Assembly: GCA_029561505.1 (NCBI GenBank)
Contig: JAKQXK010000439.1
Coordinates: 1-6,947 of the forward strand
Direction of reading: 5' to 3'
DNA from: Spirochaetota bacterium
Lineage (GTDB): Bacteria; Spirochaetota; Leptospiria; Turneriellales; Turneriellaceae
Length of the DNA stretch: 6,947 nt
Under the pieces are notes generated by a model. The model did no database searches. It had not been told where the DNA came from and saw only the letters and a list, made by a program, of their open reading frames with translations. How positions within the stretch are numbered: position 1 is the first letter of the stretch; each line of letters begins with the position of its first letter. Below, piece after piece: positions 1 to 6,383 of the stretch. Position numbers and translations under genes: made by a program.

Positions 1-181
1 CGGGTTCAATGCCGAATGACGATATATTTAGGCCATCCTTGGCCTGAATTAATTCTCGACCCGGGCTAAAGTTTGCTGTAGTCATTTTTTATGACCGAAT
101 ACCCCCAAGCCCCGGGGGCTAAACACCGTTTTCATTGACAACCTGTTGATTCGGGCGGGGCAGTAAACAAGTGACATAATT
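1..181. other. Leader/intergenic region upstream of the GT26 gene, no gene supported
   Basis: I see no credible gene here. Plus-strand frame 1 is open from the window edge to a TAA at 67-69, and frame 2 ends at a TGA at 17-19. Either could be the last codons of an upstream gene, but the fragments are too short to recognise. The stretch contains a small hairpin (AGGCCA at 30-35, TGGCCT at 40-45), a GTCAT-TTTTT-ATGAC inverted repeat (81-95), and a CCCCGGGG palindrome (110-117). An exact TTGACA at 135-140 has no good -10 partner. Two loosely similar pieces, CCCGGGCTAAA near 60-70 and CGGGGGCTAAA near 113-123, form an imperfect direct repeat. Confidence 0.5.
81..100. repeat. Short inverted repeat related to the mazG/capD intergenic palindrome
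   Basis: GTCAT (81-85), a TTTTT spacer and ATGAC (91-95) form a small inverted repeat. The first 13 bases (81-93, GTCATTTTTTATG) are identical to 4566-4578, inside the large palindrome. The segment ATGACCGAAT (91-100) is identical, on the opposite strand, to 4561-4570. Both copies lie in front of genes: this one 82 bases before the GT26 start codon, the other between mazG and the dehydratase. The identities are read directly from the sequence. A role as a regulator site or a small dispersed repeat is inference. Confidence 0.5.
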
Positions 182-1051
182 ATGCGGAACGACTTCTCTC
201 TGGACCCTGTACTGACGAACAAAGACGATTCAGACCCGATTCTGGAATATAAGAATATTGATACTTCGGCTCTGCAGGCGCGCCGGGTTCTGTTGGGCAA
301 GATACCTTTTTATCAGGCGACGTCTGCCGATCTGGTAGCGCATTCGATTCACCGTCTCGACCAGATGCGTGAAAAGAAGAGCAAGTCGACGGGCCAATTT
401 GGCGCACAGCTGGTCTTTCCGTTCGACCCATACCGTTATGTTTGGGTGCGCTTCAGAAAGCGTATGCTCAAGATGGTCGACGAATCTTTTATTAACCTGC
501 CTGACGGCGCCGGTATGCTCTATATGTCGCGGGCGCTGGGTAAACCCTTACCCGAGCTGATTTCGATGGTCGGTTATGCGATGAACCTGATTCGTATAGC
601 ACATGCAAAAGAATACACCGTCTTCTTGCTCGGTTCGCGCGACGAAGTTCTTGAAAAACTCTACACCAATTTTCGCCGCTCATTCGCCGGTCTGCGCATA
701 GTCGGTCGCCACAACGGCTACCTTAAGGGTGCTGCCGGCGAACGCGTGCTCGAAGCGGTTCGCAAAACCGACCCGCATATACTTTTTGTGGGCATGGGCT
801 ACCACCGCGGCATGAAATGGATCGAACAGAACCGCGCGCAGCTCGGTGACCTGATCGTCGTGAATGTCGGAGGTTCTTTCGACACGCTTTCGGGCACTAA
901 AACAAAAGCCCCCCATTCGATCGCAGCTGCGGGCTATACGTGGCTGTGGCGCACGCTGAACAAACCCTATCGCTGGCATCGCCTGCTGCTTGTTGCCTAT
1001 TGGTTCTTCGAAACCATGTACTTCAAATTCTTTAAGCGCGAAAAAGCCTAG
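182..1051 (+). CDS. WecG/TagA/CpsF-family (GT26) glycosyltransferase, divergent
   Basis: This 289-residue protein matches the GT26 family, which moves a sugar (often ManNAc or ManNAcA) from a UDP-sugar to a lipid-linked intermediate at the inner face of the membrane during surface glycan synthesis. Visible family landmarks are LLGKIPF (37-43), LPDGAGM with the likely catalytic Asp108 (106-112), VFLLGS (147-152), IVGRHNGY (173-180), LFVGMG (201-206), VNVGGSFDTLSG (227-238) and KAPH (242-245). The C-terminal tail, rich in aromatic and basic residues (about 253-289), fits the membrane-binding appendage of the family. Several other usually conserved positions are altered: PKQE is replaced by YHRGM, TxN by PFD, and the Arg after LPE by Leu. 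The ATG at 182 is the only early ATG that keeps the whole domain, but no clear ribosome-binding site precedes it. It converges on the cysQ-like gene with a 16-base gap and no visible terminator. The family is secure; the substrate is not known. Confidence 0.88.
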   Translation: MRNDFSLDPVLTNKDDSDPILEYKNIDTSALQARRVLLGKIPFYQATSADLVAHSIHRLDQMREKKSKSTGQFGAQLVFPFDPYRYVWVRFRKRMLKMVDESFINLPDGAGMLYMSRALGKPLPELISMVGYAMNLIRIAHAKEYTVFLLGSRDEVLEKLYTNFRRSFAGLRIVGRHNGYLKGAAGERVLEAVRKTDPHILFVGMGYHRGMKWIEQNRAQLGDLIVVNVGGSFDTLSGTKTKAPHSIAAAGYTWLWRTLNKPYRWHRLLLVAYWFFETMYFKFFKREKA

Positions 1052-1067
1052 CCGCCGCCACGGTCAG

Positions 1068-1883
1068 TCAGCGCGAACGGTACCATGCGCACGCAGCGCC
1101 GGTGCCGGCGATGATGCCCGGCGATTCAAGCAAAGCCTTATTGAAGACGATCGGAATGCCCGCCTTGTCAGCGAGCTCTAACCCGGCAATATTCAAGAGC
1201 GCCGCGGCCCCGGCGATGTCCCATTCATTTTTGGGTCGCACAGATACCGCAAGATCGAATGTGCCATCGGCGATGAGCGCGAGCTTGTAAGCGATTGAAC
1301 CGATGGCATATTCTGCGAGCTGCGGGTAAGCGCTTTCAAGATGCTTCAGTTCACCGGCTTTGAATTCGCTGCGCGAGACGACAATGCGCGGTGGTTTGCC
1401 CACTGCGTGATCAGCCGACGCTACCCGGCGGGTGAACACGGCACCATTGAGAAAGAGGCCGAGACCTTGGGCGCCGCTCAGCAGATAGTCTTTGGCAGGG
1501 TTGAACACAAAACCGACTACGGCGCGGCCAGCTTCAACCAACCCAACGGAAATGGCAAATTCGTCGCGGCCTTTGATGAACTCGCGGGTGCCGTCGATTG
1601 GGTCGATAATCCAGACGCGTGGCCGCTCGAAACGATCACGCAGCATGCGCGCTGACTCTTCGGCAGAATCACTCTCTTCGCTCAATATCGCATCTTGGGG
1701 AAAAAGCCTCTGCAGCGCTTCGCTGATAATTCGATGCGCGGCGTAATCTGCTTCGGTCACGGGGTTCTCAGGGTCTTTGTGCTGCACCTGATATTTCTGG
1801 CTGGTATAAAATTGCATCACTGCAGCGCCGGCTTCGCGCACGACGGGCAGCATGAGGTGATATTCCCGGGAATAATGGCTCAT
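1068..1883 (-). CDS. cysQ: CysQ-like 3'(2'),5'-bisphosphate nucleotidase, inositol monophosphatase superfamily
   Basis: This 271-residue protein is a Mg2+-dependent, Li+-sensitive type phosphatase. CysQ removes the 3'-phosphate from PAP left by sulfate assimilation or sulfotransferases; relatives act on inositol monophosphate. Metal-binding motifs are in the expected order: PVTEAD (41-46), LSEES (67-71), IDPIDGTREF (93-102) and EWDIAGAAALL (220-230). GSIAYKLALIADGTFDL (195-211) and the KNEWD spacing resemble CysQ more than SuhB, and REFIKGRDEFAISVGL after the DPIDGT motif is also CysQ-like. The start codon overlaps the stop codon of the upstream FAD oxidase (ATGA, 1880-1883), which suggests translational coupling. 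Length is slightly above the E. coli enzyme's, as I recall it. CysQ is the best call; a general sugar-phosphate or inositol phosphatase role cannot be excluded. Confidence 0.85.
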   Translation of the reverse strand: MSHYSREYHLMLPVVREAGAAVMQFYTSQKYQVQHKDPENPVTEADYAAHRIISEALQRLFPQDAILSEESDSAEESARMLRDRFERPRVWIIDPIDGTREFIKGRDEFAISVGLVEAGRAVVGFVFNPAKDYLLSGAQGLGLFLNGAVFTRRVASADHAVGKPPRIVVSRSEFKAGELKHLESAYPQLAEYAIGSIAYKLALIADGTFDLAVSVRPKNEWDIAGAAALLNIAGLELADKAGIPIVFNKALLESPGIIAGTGAACAWYRSR

Positions 1884-3286
1884 GCAACTGACTCGAGCGC
1901 AGGGTTAAACAATAGATGAGGGTCCAGCGCTGTTTTGATGCTGCGCTGCACTGCGAAATATTCGTCAGGGAGCACGTTCTGCGCAATTTTACGTTTGAGT
2001 CTGCCGAGACCATGTTCACCCGACATCGCGCCGCCCACGCGAGTCGCGGCTCTCGCGAGCGACAGCATCAGCGGCTCTAGCTTTGGCAGCTGAGCTTCGC
2101 TCTCAAGCAGATAGTTCACATGCAGATTACCGTCACCTGCATGCCCCCAGATTGCGGTTTCAACACCTGATAGGCCAGCCTCGTGCCTGGCCGCAGCGAT
2201 CGTAGCGGCCAGCGCCGGTATCGGCACAGCGATGTCTTCGCCTAATTTGAACGGATATCTCTTTTTGAGTTCGAGAGTGATCGCCTTTCGCTTTGCCCAG
2301 AGCTGTCGCCGGCTGTTTTCGTCACGCGCGGCTATCCATTCGACTGACTTGTTCAGATTCTGCAGCCGGTTCAGCGCGTACGTCACCTCGTCAGCATCGC
2401 CGTCGAATTCGATCATGAGCAGCGCCCCGGCGGCCCCAACCGGAAAATCAACGAGTCGCAGGCTATACGCGTCGAGCATCTCGATTGAGCGGGGCTTCAA
2501 ACCCGCCGCCCTCAGCTGCAATATCATTTCGACGGCTGCGGGCTCATCAGCAAAGCCCGCGAGCACGAGCGCTGCGTCGGCAGGCTGCCCGGCTAGCCTG
2601 ATGGTTGCGTCGAGAATTAACCCCAGTCGGCCTTCGCTGCCACACAGCAGGTCTGTCATCGAAAACCCCATTGAGGTTTTGACCGGCACTGAGCCCGCAG
2701 CGACGACCTGCCCCGATGCGGTGAGCCAGCTAAGTGAAGCGAGATTCTGCCGGGTGGTGCCATATTTAAGTGATGAAGGCCCGGCTGCATTCGTCGCCAC
2801 ACTGCCCCCGAGTGTGCAGAGCCCCAGCGATGAGGGATCAACCGGGTACCACAAACCGGCGCCGACCAGCGCAGCGTTAAGGTCGCTCAGAATAACGCCG
2901 CAGTCTGCGCGCAGCGTCTGGTTCTTTTCGTCGATGTCGATGATGCGATTCATGCGGGTCAGGTCGAGCACGATACCCTGGGCCGGCACCGCGGCGCCCG
3001 AGAGGCCACTGCCACCGCCGCGCAAGGTAAATGCAAGCTGCGATTTTTCAGACGCGTGTTCGCGCCGCAAGGCGTTCAGTTCACTGACAAGCGCGATTGT
3101 TTCAGACTGAGAACCGGGCCGAAGTACGAGCGAAGCCGCACCTCGCAGGTAGGTTTCATCGCGCAGATAACCTTCGAAGCTATCGTCTTCTGGCCAGCAT
3201 GCATGTGCTTTGCCCACAATTGCCTCAAGGCGCCCAAGCGCTGCCCGCAGGCGATCGCTTGCCTCGACCTGAGATCGGCGATTCAT
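1880..3286 (-). CDS. FAD-linked oxidase, GlcD / D-lactate dehydrogenase-type
   Basis: The protein has 468 residues from the ATG at 3286. It belongs to the VAO/PCMH flavoprotein family that oxidises 2-hydroxy acids such as glycolate, D-lactate or D-2-hydroxyglutarate and passes electrons to the respiratory chain or an acceptor protein. The FAD-binding half (about 50-235) shows RGGGSGLSGAAVP (89-101), PVDPSSLGLCTLGGSVATNA (148-167) and GSEGRLGLI (217-225). The C-terminal substrate/FAD cap shows EDIAVP (350-355), WGHAGDGNLHVN (380-391), SGEHGLG (422-428) and LFNP (459-462). There is no Fe-S domain, so it is not a GlcD-GlcF fusion, and no glcE/glcF neighbour is visible. The start is uncertain: the frame stays open upstream to an ATG at 3337 (485 aa) or a TTG at 3346 (488 aa), both of which would overlap the divergent lipoprotein gene. 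None has a good ribosome-binding site. It is followed by the cysQ-like gene with a 4-base overlap. The exact substrate cannot be read from sequence. Confidence 0.88.
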   Translation of the reverse strand: MNRRSQVEASDRLRAALGRLEAIVGKAHACWPEDDSFEGYLRDETYLRGAASLVLRPGSQSETIALVSELNALRREHASEKSQLAFTLRGGGSGLSGAAVPAQGIVLDLTRMNRIIDIDEKNQTLRADCGVILSDLNAALVGAGLWYPVDPSSLGLCTLGGSVATNAAGPSSLKYGTTRQNLASLSWLTASGQVVAAGSVPVKTSMGFSMTDLLCGSEGRLGLILDATIRLAGQPADAALVLAGFADEPAAVEMILQLRAAGLKPRSIEMLDAYSLRLVDFPVGAAGALLMIEFDGDADEVTYALNRLQNLNKSVEWIAARDENSRRQLWAKRKAITLELKKRYPFKLGEDIAVPIPALAATIAAARHEAGLSGVETAIWGHAGDGNLHVNYLLESEAQLPKLEPLMLSLARAATRVGGAMSGEHGLGRLKRKIAQNVLPDEYFAVQRSIKTALDPHLLFNPALESVA

Positions 3287-3327
3287 GTTGTCAGGGTGTG
3301 GCAAAGAGGCGAAGCGCAAAGTAAAAG

Positions 3328-3732
3328 ATGTTTTCATCTGCCACAAGAAATCTGGTGCGCTCGCTGGCCGTCGCGTGGTGCCTAATTCTCTTTAATTGCC
3401 TATCGATGGATAAAAAAATATTCGAAGCAGGTTGCGCAGAACCCCGCAAGAAGCCCGAAGAAATTGTCATCGGTTACGCGGTTCCACTGGTCGCGCATCG
3501 TTATCTCGGCGAAATCACGATTCAGTATGGCGTCGGGTATGAGCGCTCAGAAATTCTGAGGCGCCTGCGTCTCGAAGCTGCCGCCTGCGGTGCCGACGGC
3601 ATGTTGCTTGGGTCATTTTCGCGGGTCGACAGCAAATGGAAATGGGCAGACAAGGCGGCGAACGACTCGTTCGACACGTCGGGTTTTCGGCTGATTGTGA
3701 CTCTTTACCGCCTTCAGGATAATCAGCGCTGA
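3328..3732 (+). CDS. Putative small lipoprotein of unknown function
   Basis: This 134-residue protein is not confidently recognised. The N-terminus has basic residues (Arg7, Arg11), a hydrophobic stretch (about 12-23) and the sequence Leu-Phe-Asn-Cys ending at Cys24. This is a poor Gram-negative lipobox but acceptable under the looser spirochaete rules, where Asn before the Cys is tolerated. The mature part would be about 111 residues, with an alpha/beta-looking core: VIGYAVPLV (47-55), LGEITIQYG (60-68), then helix ILRRLRLEAAACGADGMLLGSFSRV (from 76). A LGE strand followed by 'AA..GAD-hydrophobic' faintly recalls RcsF/DUF4156-like or heavy-metal-binding-domain envelope proteins; this resemblance is from memory only. 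ATG 3328 has only AAAAG in front. The gene diverges from the FAD oxidase (41-base gap with the chosen start) and overlaps mazG tail-to-tail by 10 bases. Its uninterrupted reading frame with signal peptide and compact domain argues that it is real. Confidence 0.7.
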   Translation: MFSSATRNLVRSLAVAWCLILFNCLSMDKKIFEAGCAEPRKKPEEIVIGYAVPLVAHRYLGEITIQYGVGYERSEILRRLRLEAAACGADGMLLGSFSRVDSKWKWADKAANDSFDTSGFRLIVTLYRLQDNQR

Positions 3733-4562
3733 ATTTGTTTCGCTTTTTCCCATGCCTGGTTCCAGGTTTCAATGGAGACTCTTTCACCTGTGGCGAGCGG
3801 GGCAGCGAGGTCTTTTTCCATAGATCTGAAACGCGTTTCGAACTTGCCGCATGCTTTTCTCAAGGCGCCCTCGGGGTCAATGCCCAGTAGCCGCGAATAT
3901 TGTGCCAGCGCGAAAAGCAAATCACCCATTTCTTCTTCGCTGCGCTGCAACGATTCGGCGCGGGCTGACTCGAGTTCTGCCAGCTCTTCATCGACTTTTT
4001 CTCTGACGGCTTTCAGCCCCGCTTCACCTGCGGGCCAATCGAAGCCGAGGCGTGCGGCTTTTTCGCCGAGGCGCGCCGCCCGCTGCAGACCTGCAAGAAT
4101 TTTGGGCACGCCGTCGAGATACGATACCTTGCCGGCGTTTGTGTGCCCGGCCTTTTTGTCGCGCTCGCGGGCTTTGATTGCCTCCCAGTTGCGCAGCACC
4201 GTGGCCGAATCACCGACGCTGAGATCGCCGTAGACGTGCGGATGCCGCGTCACAAGCTTATCTGCAATTGCCCGCGCGACGTCTTGAAAACCAAACCGGG
4301 CCTCTTCTTCTGCGAGCTGTGCATGAATAACCACCTGAAACAGCACGTCGCCGAGCTCTTCTTTCAGATCGGCATCGTTTTCACCGCCTACCCCGCGCTC
4401 AATCACCTCGACCAGTTCGCTCGCTTCTTCGAGCACATGTTTTGCCAGCGACTGGTGCGTCTGTTCGATATCCCAAGGGCAACCGCCGTTTTTATCTCTG
4501 AGGTCGCGCGCCACGTTCAACAGGTCGGCGATCGCATCGTCTGACACGGGAGGAATTTTCAT
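3723..4562 (-). CDS. mazG: MazG nucleoside triphosphate pyrophosphohydrolase
   Basis: MazG hydrolyses NTPs/dNTPs to the monophosphate and pyrophosphate in the cytoplasm, cleaning the nucleotide pool and in some species affecting ppGpp-linked stress. From ATG 4562 the product is 279 residues, somewhat longer than the E. coli protein, with both tandem MazG domains. The N-terminal domain has CPWD (28-31), EEASE (45-49), EELGD (68-72) and RHPHVYGD (106-113). WEAIK (126-130) and the SYLDGVP linker follow. The C-terminal domain has DEELAELE (191-198), EEEMGD (209-214) and the terminal WNQAWEKAK (267-275). The acidic EExxE...ExxD Mg2+ ligands are intact in both halves. The frame continues upstream to ATG 4598, but those 12 codons lie in the 22-bp palindrome and carry nothing conserved, so ATG 4562 is preferred. 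There is no evident Shine-Dalgarno sequence. It diverges from the dehydratase gene across 51 bases. Confidence 0.95.
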   Translation of the reverse strand: MKIPPVSDDAIADLLNVARDLRDKNGGCPWDIEQTHQSLAKHVLEEASELVEVIERGVGGENDADLKEELGDVLFQVVIHAQLAEEEARFGFQDVARAIADKLVTRHPHVYGDLSVGDSATVLRNWEAIKARERDKKAGHTNAGKVSYLDGVPKILAGLQRAARLGEKAARLGFDWPAGEAGLKAVREKVDEELAELESARAESLQRSEEEMGDLLFALAQYSRLLGIDPEGALRKACGKFETRFRSMEKDLAAPLATGERVSIETWNQAWEKAKQIQR

Positions 4563-4563
4563 T

Positions 4564-4610
4564 CGGTCATTTTTTATGTGGCACCCCCGGTGCCACATAA
4601 AAAATGACCG
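4564..4610. repeat. Perfect 22-bp inverted repeat filling the mazG/dehydratase intergenic gap
   Basis: The arms at 4564-4585 and 4589-4610 are exact reverse complements, separated by CCC (4586-4588). Each arm reads CGGTCA, T6, ATGTGGCACC toward the centre. The outer ends lie 1 base from the mazG ATG and 3 bases from the dehydratase ATG. On both strands the T-run comes before the GC stem and the A-run after it, the reverse of an intrinsic terminator. Because of the symmetry, both divergent genes have the same upstream sequence, CACATAAAAAATGACCGA. CATAAA (4596-4601, and its mirror on the minus strand) is a weak -10-like match. Candidate roles, all inferred, are a dimeric-regulator operator with mirrored promoters, an mRNA hairpin, or a small palindromic repeat element. 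Confidence 0.9.
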
Positions 4611-4613
4611 AGC

Positions 4614-6383
4614 ATGCAGTTACGTTTGAAACCGCAGACGCTCACTGTTATTGGTGATTTTCTATTGCTCGCGGGCGGCTATGCAATTTACCTTTTTTGG
4701 GTGAATCTCTCGCCTTATTGGGCAGCAGCCGCCGCCGCCGGGCACGTTGCGGTGCTGGTGTCACTTAAACTCTACCGTGCCAATCTGCGCTTTATCAGTC
4801 TGTATGTTCTGCGCACACTCTTTCTGATCTCTCTGACTGGGGCTGTGGGCGCGGCGCTGTTTGCCTTCTTCGCCCACGAACGGCTGCACCTGGAAGCATT
4901 GGCTCTCATCGCATTCCAGAACGCGGCAACACTAACGCACCGGCTGTTCTGGTATTTTCGGCTGAACCCTGAAACACGCTTCAAGAAGCAAGGGCTGACG
5001 CCGGTAATTATCTATGGAGCGGGCACGGTGGCGTACCACCTGTTGCAAGATCTTTCGGCCGAAGACCTGCTTGGTAAATACCAGATTGCGGCGATTGTCG
5101 ATAACGACAAACAAAAGACCGGGGGGCATGTGGGCCCATACCGCATTCATGCAGGTACAGAACTGCGCGCGCTCGCAGAGAAATATCAGGCCTCTGAAAT
5201 CTGGTTCACGATGCCCGCCACTCCAGATTTTCTCCGTGAAGTGATGGATAGCCTGCAGAAGCTCAGCATCACCTATAAACTGATACCCAGAAAGCTGGCG
5301 CAGTTCGCACCCGATATTCGTAAATTGCGCATTGAAGACCTGATTCGCAGACCTGAAATCAGGCTCGATGAGTCGCGCGTGCTCGCTGCGCTCGGCGGCA
5401 AGCGTGTACTCGTCACAGGCGCTGCAGGCTCAATCGGCCGCGAGCTCGCACGCCAGATTGCTGCGCTTGAACCTGCCCGGCTCACACTCATCGACCAATG
5501 GGAACACGGTGTCTACCAGCTCGAGCAAGAATTTAACGCAGAGAATGTGTTTTGCGCGATTGCCGATGTGCGCAATGAACGTCGCCTTTACGACATCATC
5601 GCCTCAGAGAAACCTCAAGTCATCTTTCACGCTGCGGCATACAAACACGTGCCGCTGATGGAGGCAAACCACATGCAGGCAATTGAGACGAATATTCTCG
5701 GCACCTGGCATCTTATCGGTGCGGTTTCAAAGTATCTTGCTGATAACGGTGCTGTATCGCCTGTGAGGCTCGTCAATATTTCAACCGACAAGGCAGTCGC
5801 CCCCGAGAGTATCATGGGCATTACCAAACGCATTGCCGAACTGATCGTTTATAATTCTGGCAAACACAGCAACGGGCGATTGCAGACCGCGAGTGTGCGT
5901 TTTGGCAATGTGCTCGGTTCTTCGGGTTCGGTCGTGCCCCTTTTCTGGGAGCAGATTCAGCGCGGCGGCCCTTTAACGGTCACGCACCCCGATATGGAAA
6001 GGTTTTTTATGACGATTCCCGAAGCAGTGCGTCTCGTATTGCAGGCAGCGTCGCTGCCCGAAGAAGCTGAAACGATTCTTGCACTCGATATGGGCAAACC
6101 CGTGCGCATTGTCGAACTCGCCGAACGGCTGATACTGCTTGCCGGTAAAAAACCGCACGAAGATATTCAGATTATCTTCTCGGGCATTCGCCCCGGAGAA
6201 AAATTGCAAGAAGAACTCTTCTGGGAAAAAGATTCGGTGCAGACGGCGATACCGTTTATCTTTCGCTCAGCCGCTGAGCTGAGGCACCTCGATATTGAGG
6301 ATTTCTTGCTCAGGCTGCGCGAGGCACTCAATGGCGAACATTCGCGCTCGTGGTACAAGGAGTTTTTGCTCCGCTTTGTTTAG
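4614..6383 (+). CDS. Membrane-anchored nucleotide-sugar 4,6-dehydratase (CapD/WbpM/PglF family)
   Basis: This 589-residue protein belongs to the long, membrane-bound SDR enzymes that convert UDP-GlcNAc to a UDP-4-keto-6-deoxy sugar, feeding O-antigen, capsule or protein glycan synthesis. The N-terminus has about four membrane segments (about 11-30, 36-53, 62-87, 93-112). A first Rossmann domain with VIIYGAGTVAYHLL (131-144) follows, then a second, catalytic one with VLVTGAAGSIG (265-275; GxxGxxG), HAAAYKHVPLME (339-350), NISTDKAVAP (388-397), MGITK (401-405), RFGNVLGSSGSV (429-440) and RPGEKLQEEL (526-535). Met401 and Lys405 replace the usual SDR Tyr-x3-Lys, the hallmark of the WbpM/PglF group, and the Asp392-Lys393 pair is present. 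Length is normal. ATG 4614 lies just outside the palindrome and no strong ribosome-binding site is visible. The stop codon abuts the stop of the converging flippase-like gene. The family is secure; the exact sugar product is inferred. Confidence 0.93.
   Translation: MQLRLKPQTLTVIGDFLLLAGGYAIYLFWVNLSPYWAAAAAAGHVAVLVSLKLYRANLRFISLYVLRTLFLISLTGAVGAALFAFFAHERLHLEALALIAFQNAATLTHRLFWYFRLNPETRFKKQGLTPVIIYGAGTVAYHLLQDLSAEDLLGKYQIAAIVDNDKQKTGGHVGPYRIHAGTELRALAEKYQASEIWFTMPATPDFLREVMDSLQKLSITYKLIPRKLAQFAPDIRKLRIEDLIRRPEIRLDESRVLAALGGKRVLVTGAAGSIGRELARQIAALEPARLTLIDQWEHGVYQLEQEFNAENVFCAIADVRNERRLYDIIASEKPQVIFHAAAYKHVPLMEANHMQAIETNILGTWHLIGAVSKYLADNGAVSPVRLVNISTDKAVAPESIMGITKRIAELIVYNSGKHSNGRLQTASVRFGNVLGSSGSVVPLFWEQIQRGGPLTVTHPDMERFFMTIPEAVRLVLQAASLPEEAETILALDMGKPVRIVELAERLILLAGKKPHEDIQIIFSGIRPGEKLQEELFWEKDSVQTAIPFIFRSAAELRHLDIEDFLLRLREALNGEHSRSWYKEFLLRFV

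Noticed and set aside
30..45. Terminator hairpin AGGCCA/TGGCCT
   Set aside because: The stem is only 6 bp and no T-run follows; GAATTAATTC comes after it. The upstream gene is not visible, so the role cannot be judged.
135..180. Sigma-70 promoter for the GT26 gene (TTGACA at 135-140; CATAAT at 175-180)
   Set aside because: The TTGACA is exact, but no -10-like hexamer lies 16-18 bases downstream. CATAAT is 34 bases away and touches the start codon, so the two cannot pair as a normal promoter.
2232..3110. 292-residue plus-strand open frame
   Set aside because: It lies wholly antisense to the well-supported FAD oxidase, has Ser/Ala/Arg-rich shadow composition and no recognisable domain.
3772..4544. 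Plus-strand open frames of 153 and 133 residues opposite mazG
   Set aside because: They are antisense shadows of a complete MazG with all motifs intact and contain no domain of their own.
4563..4598. N-terminal 12-codon extension of mazG from ATG 4598
   Set aside because: The codons fall entirely in the palindrome, have no family similarity and no ribosome-binding site. ATG 4562 gives a normal MazG N-terminus.
4564..4610. Bidirectional intrinsic terminator
   Set aside because: A terminator needs a T-run after the stem. Here the T-run precedes and the A-run follows the GC-rich stem on both strands, and the site lies between two start codons rather than two stops.
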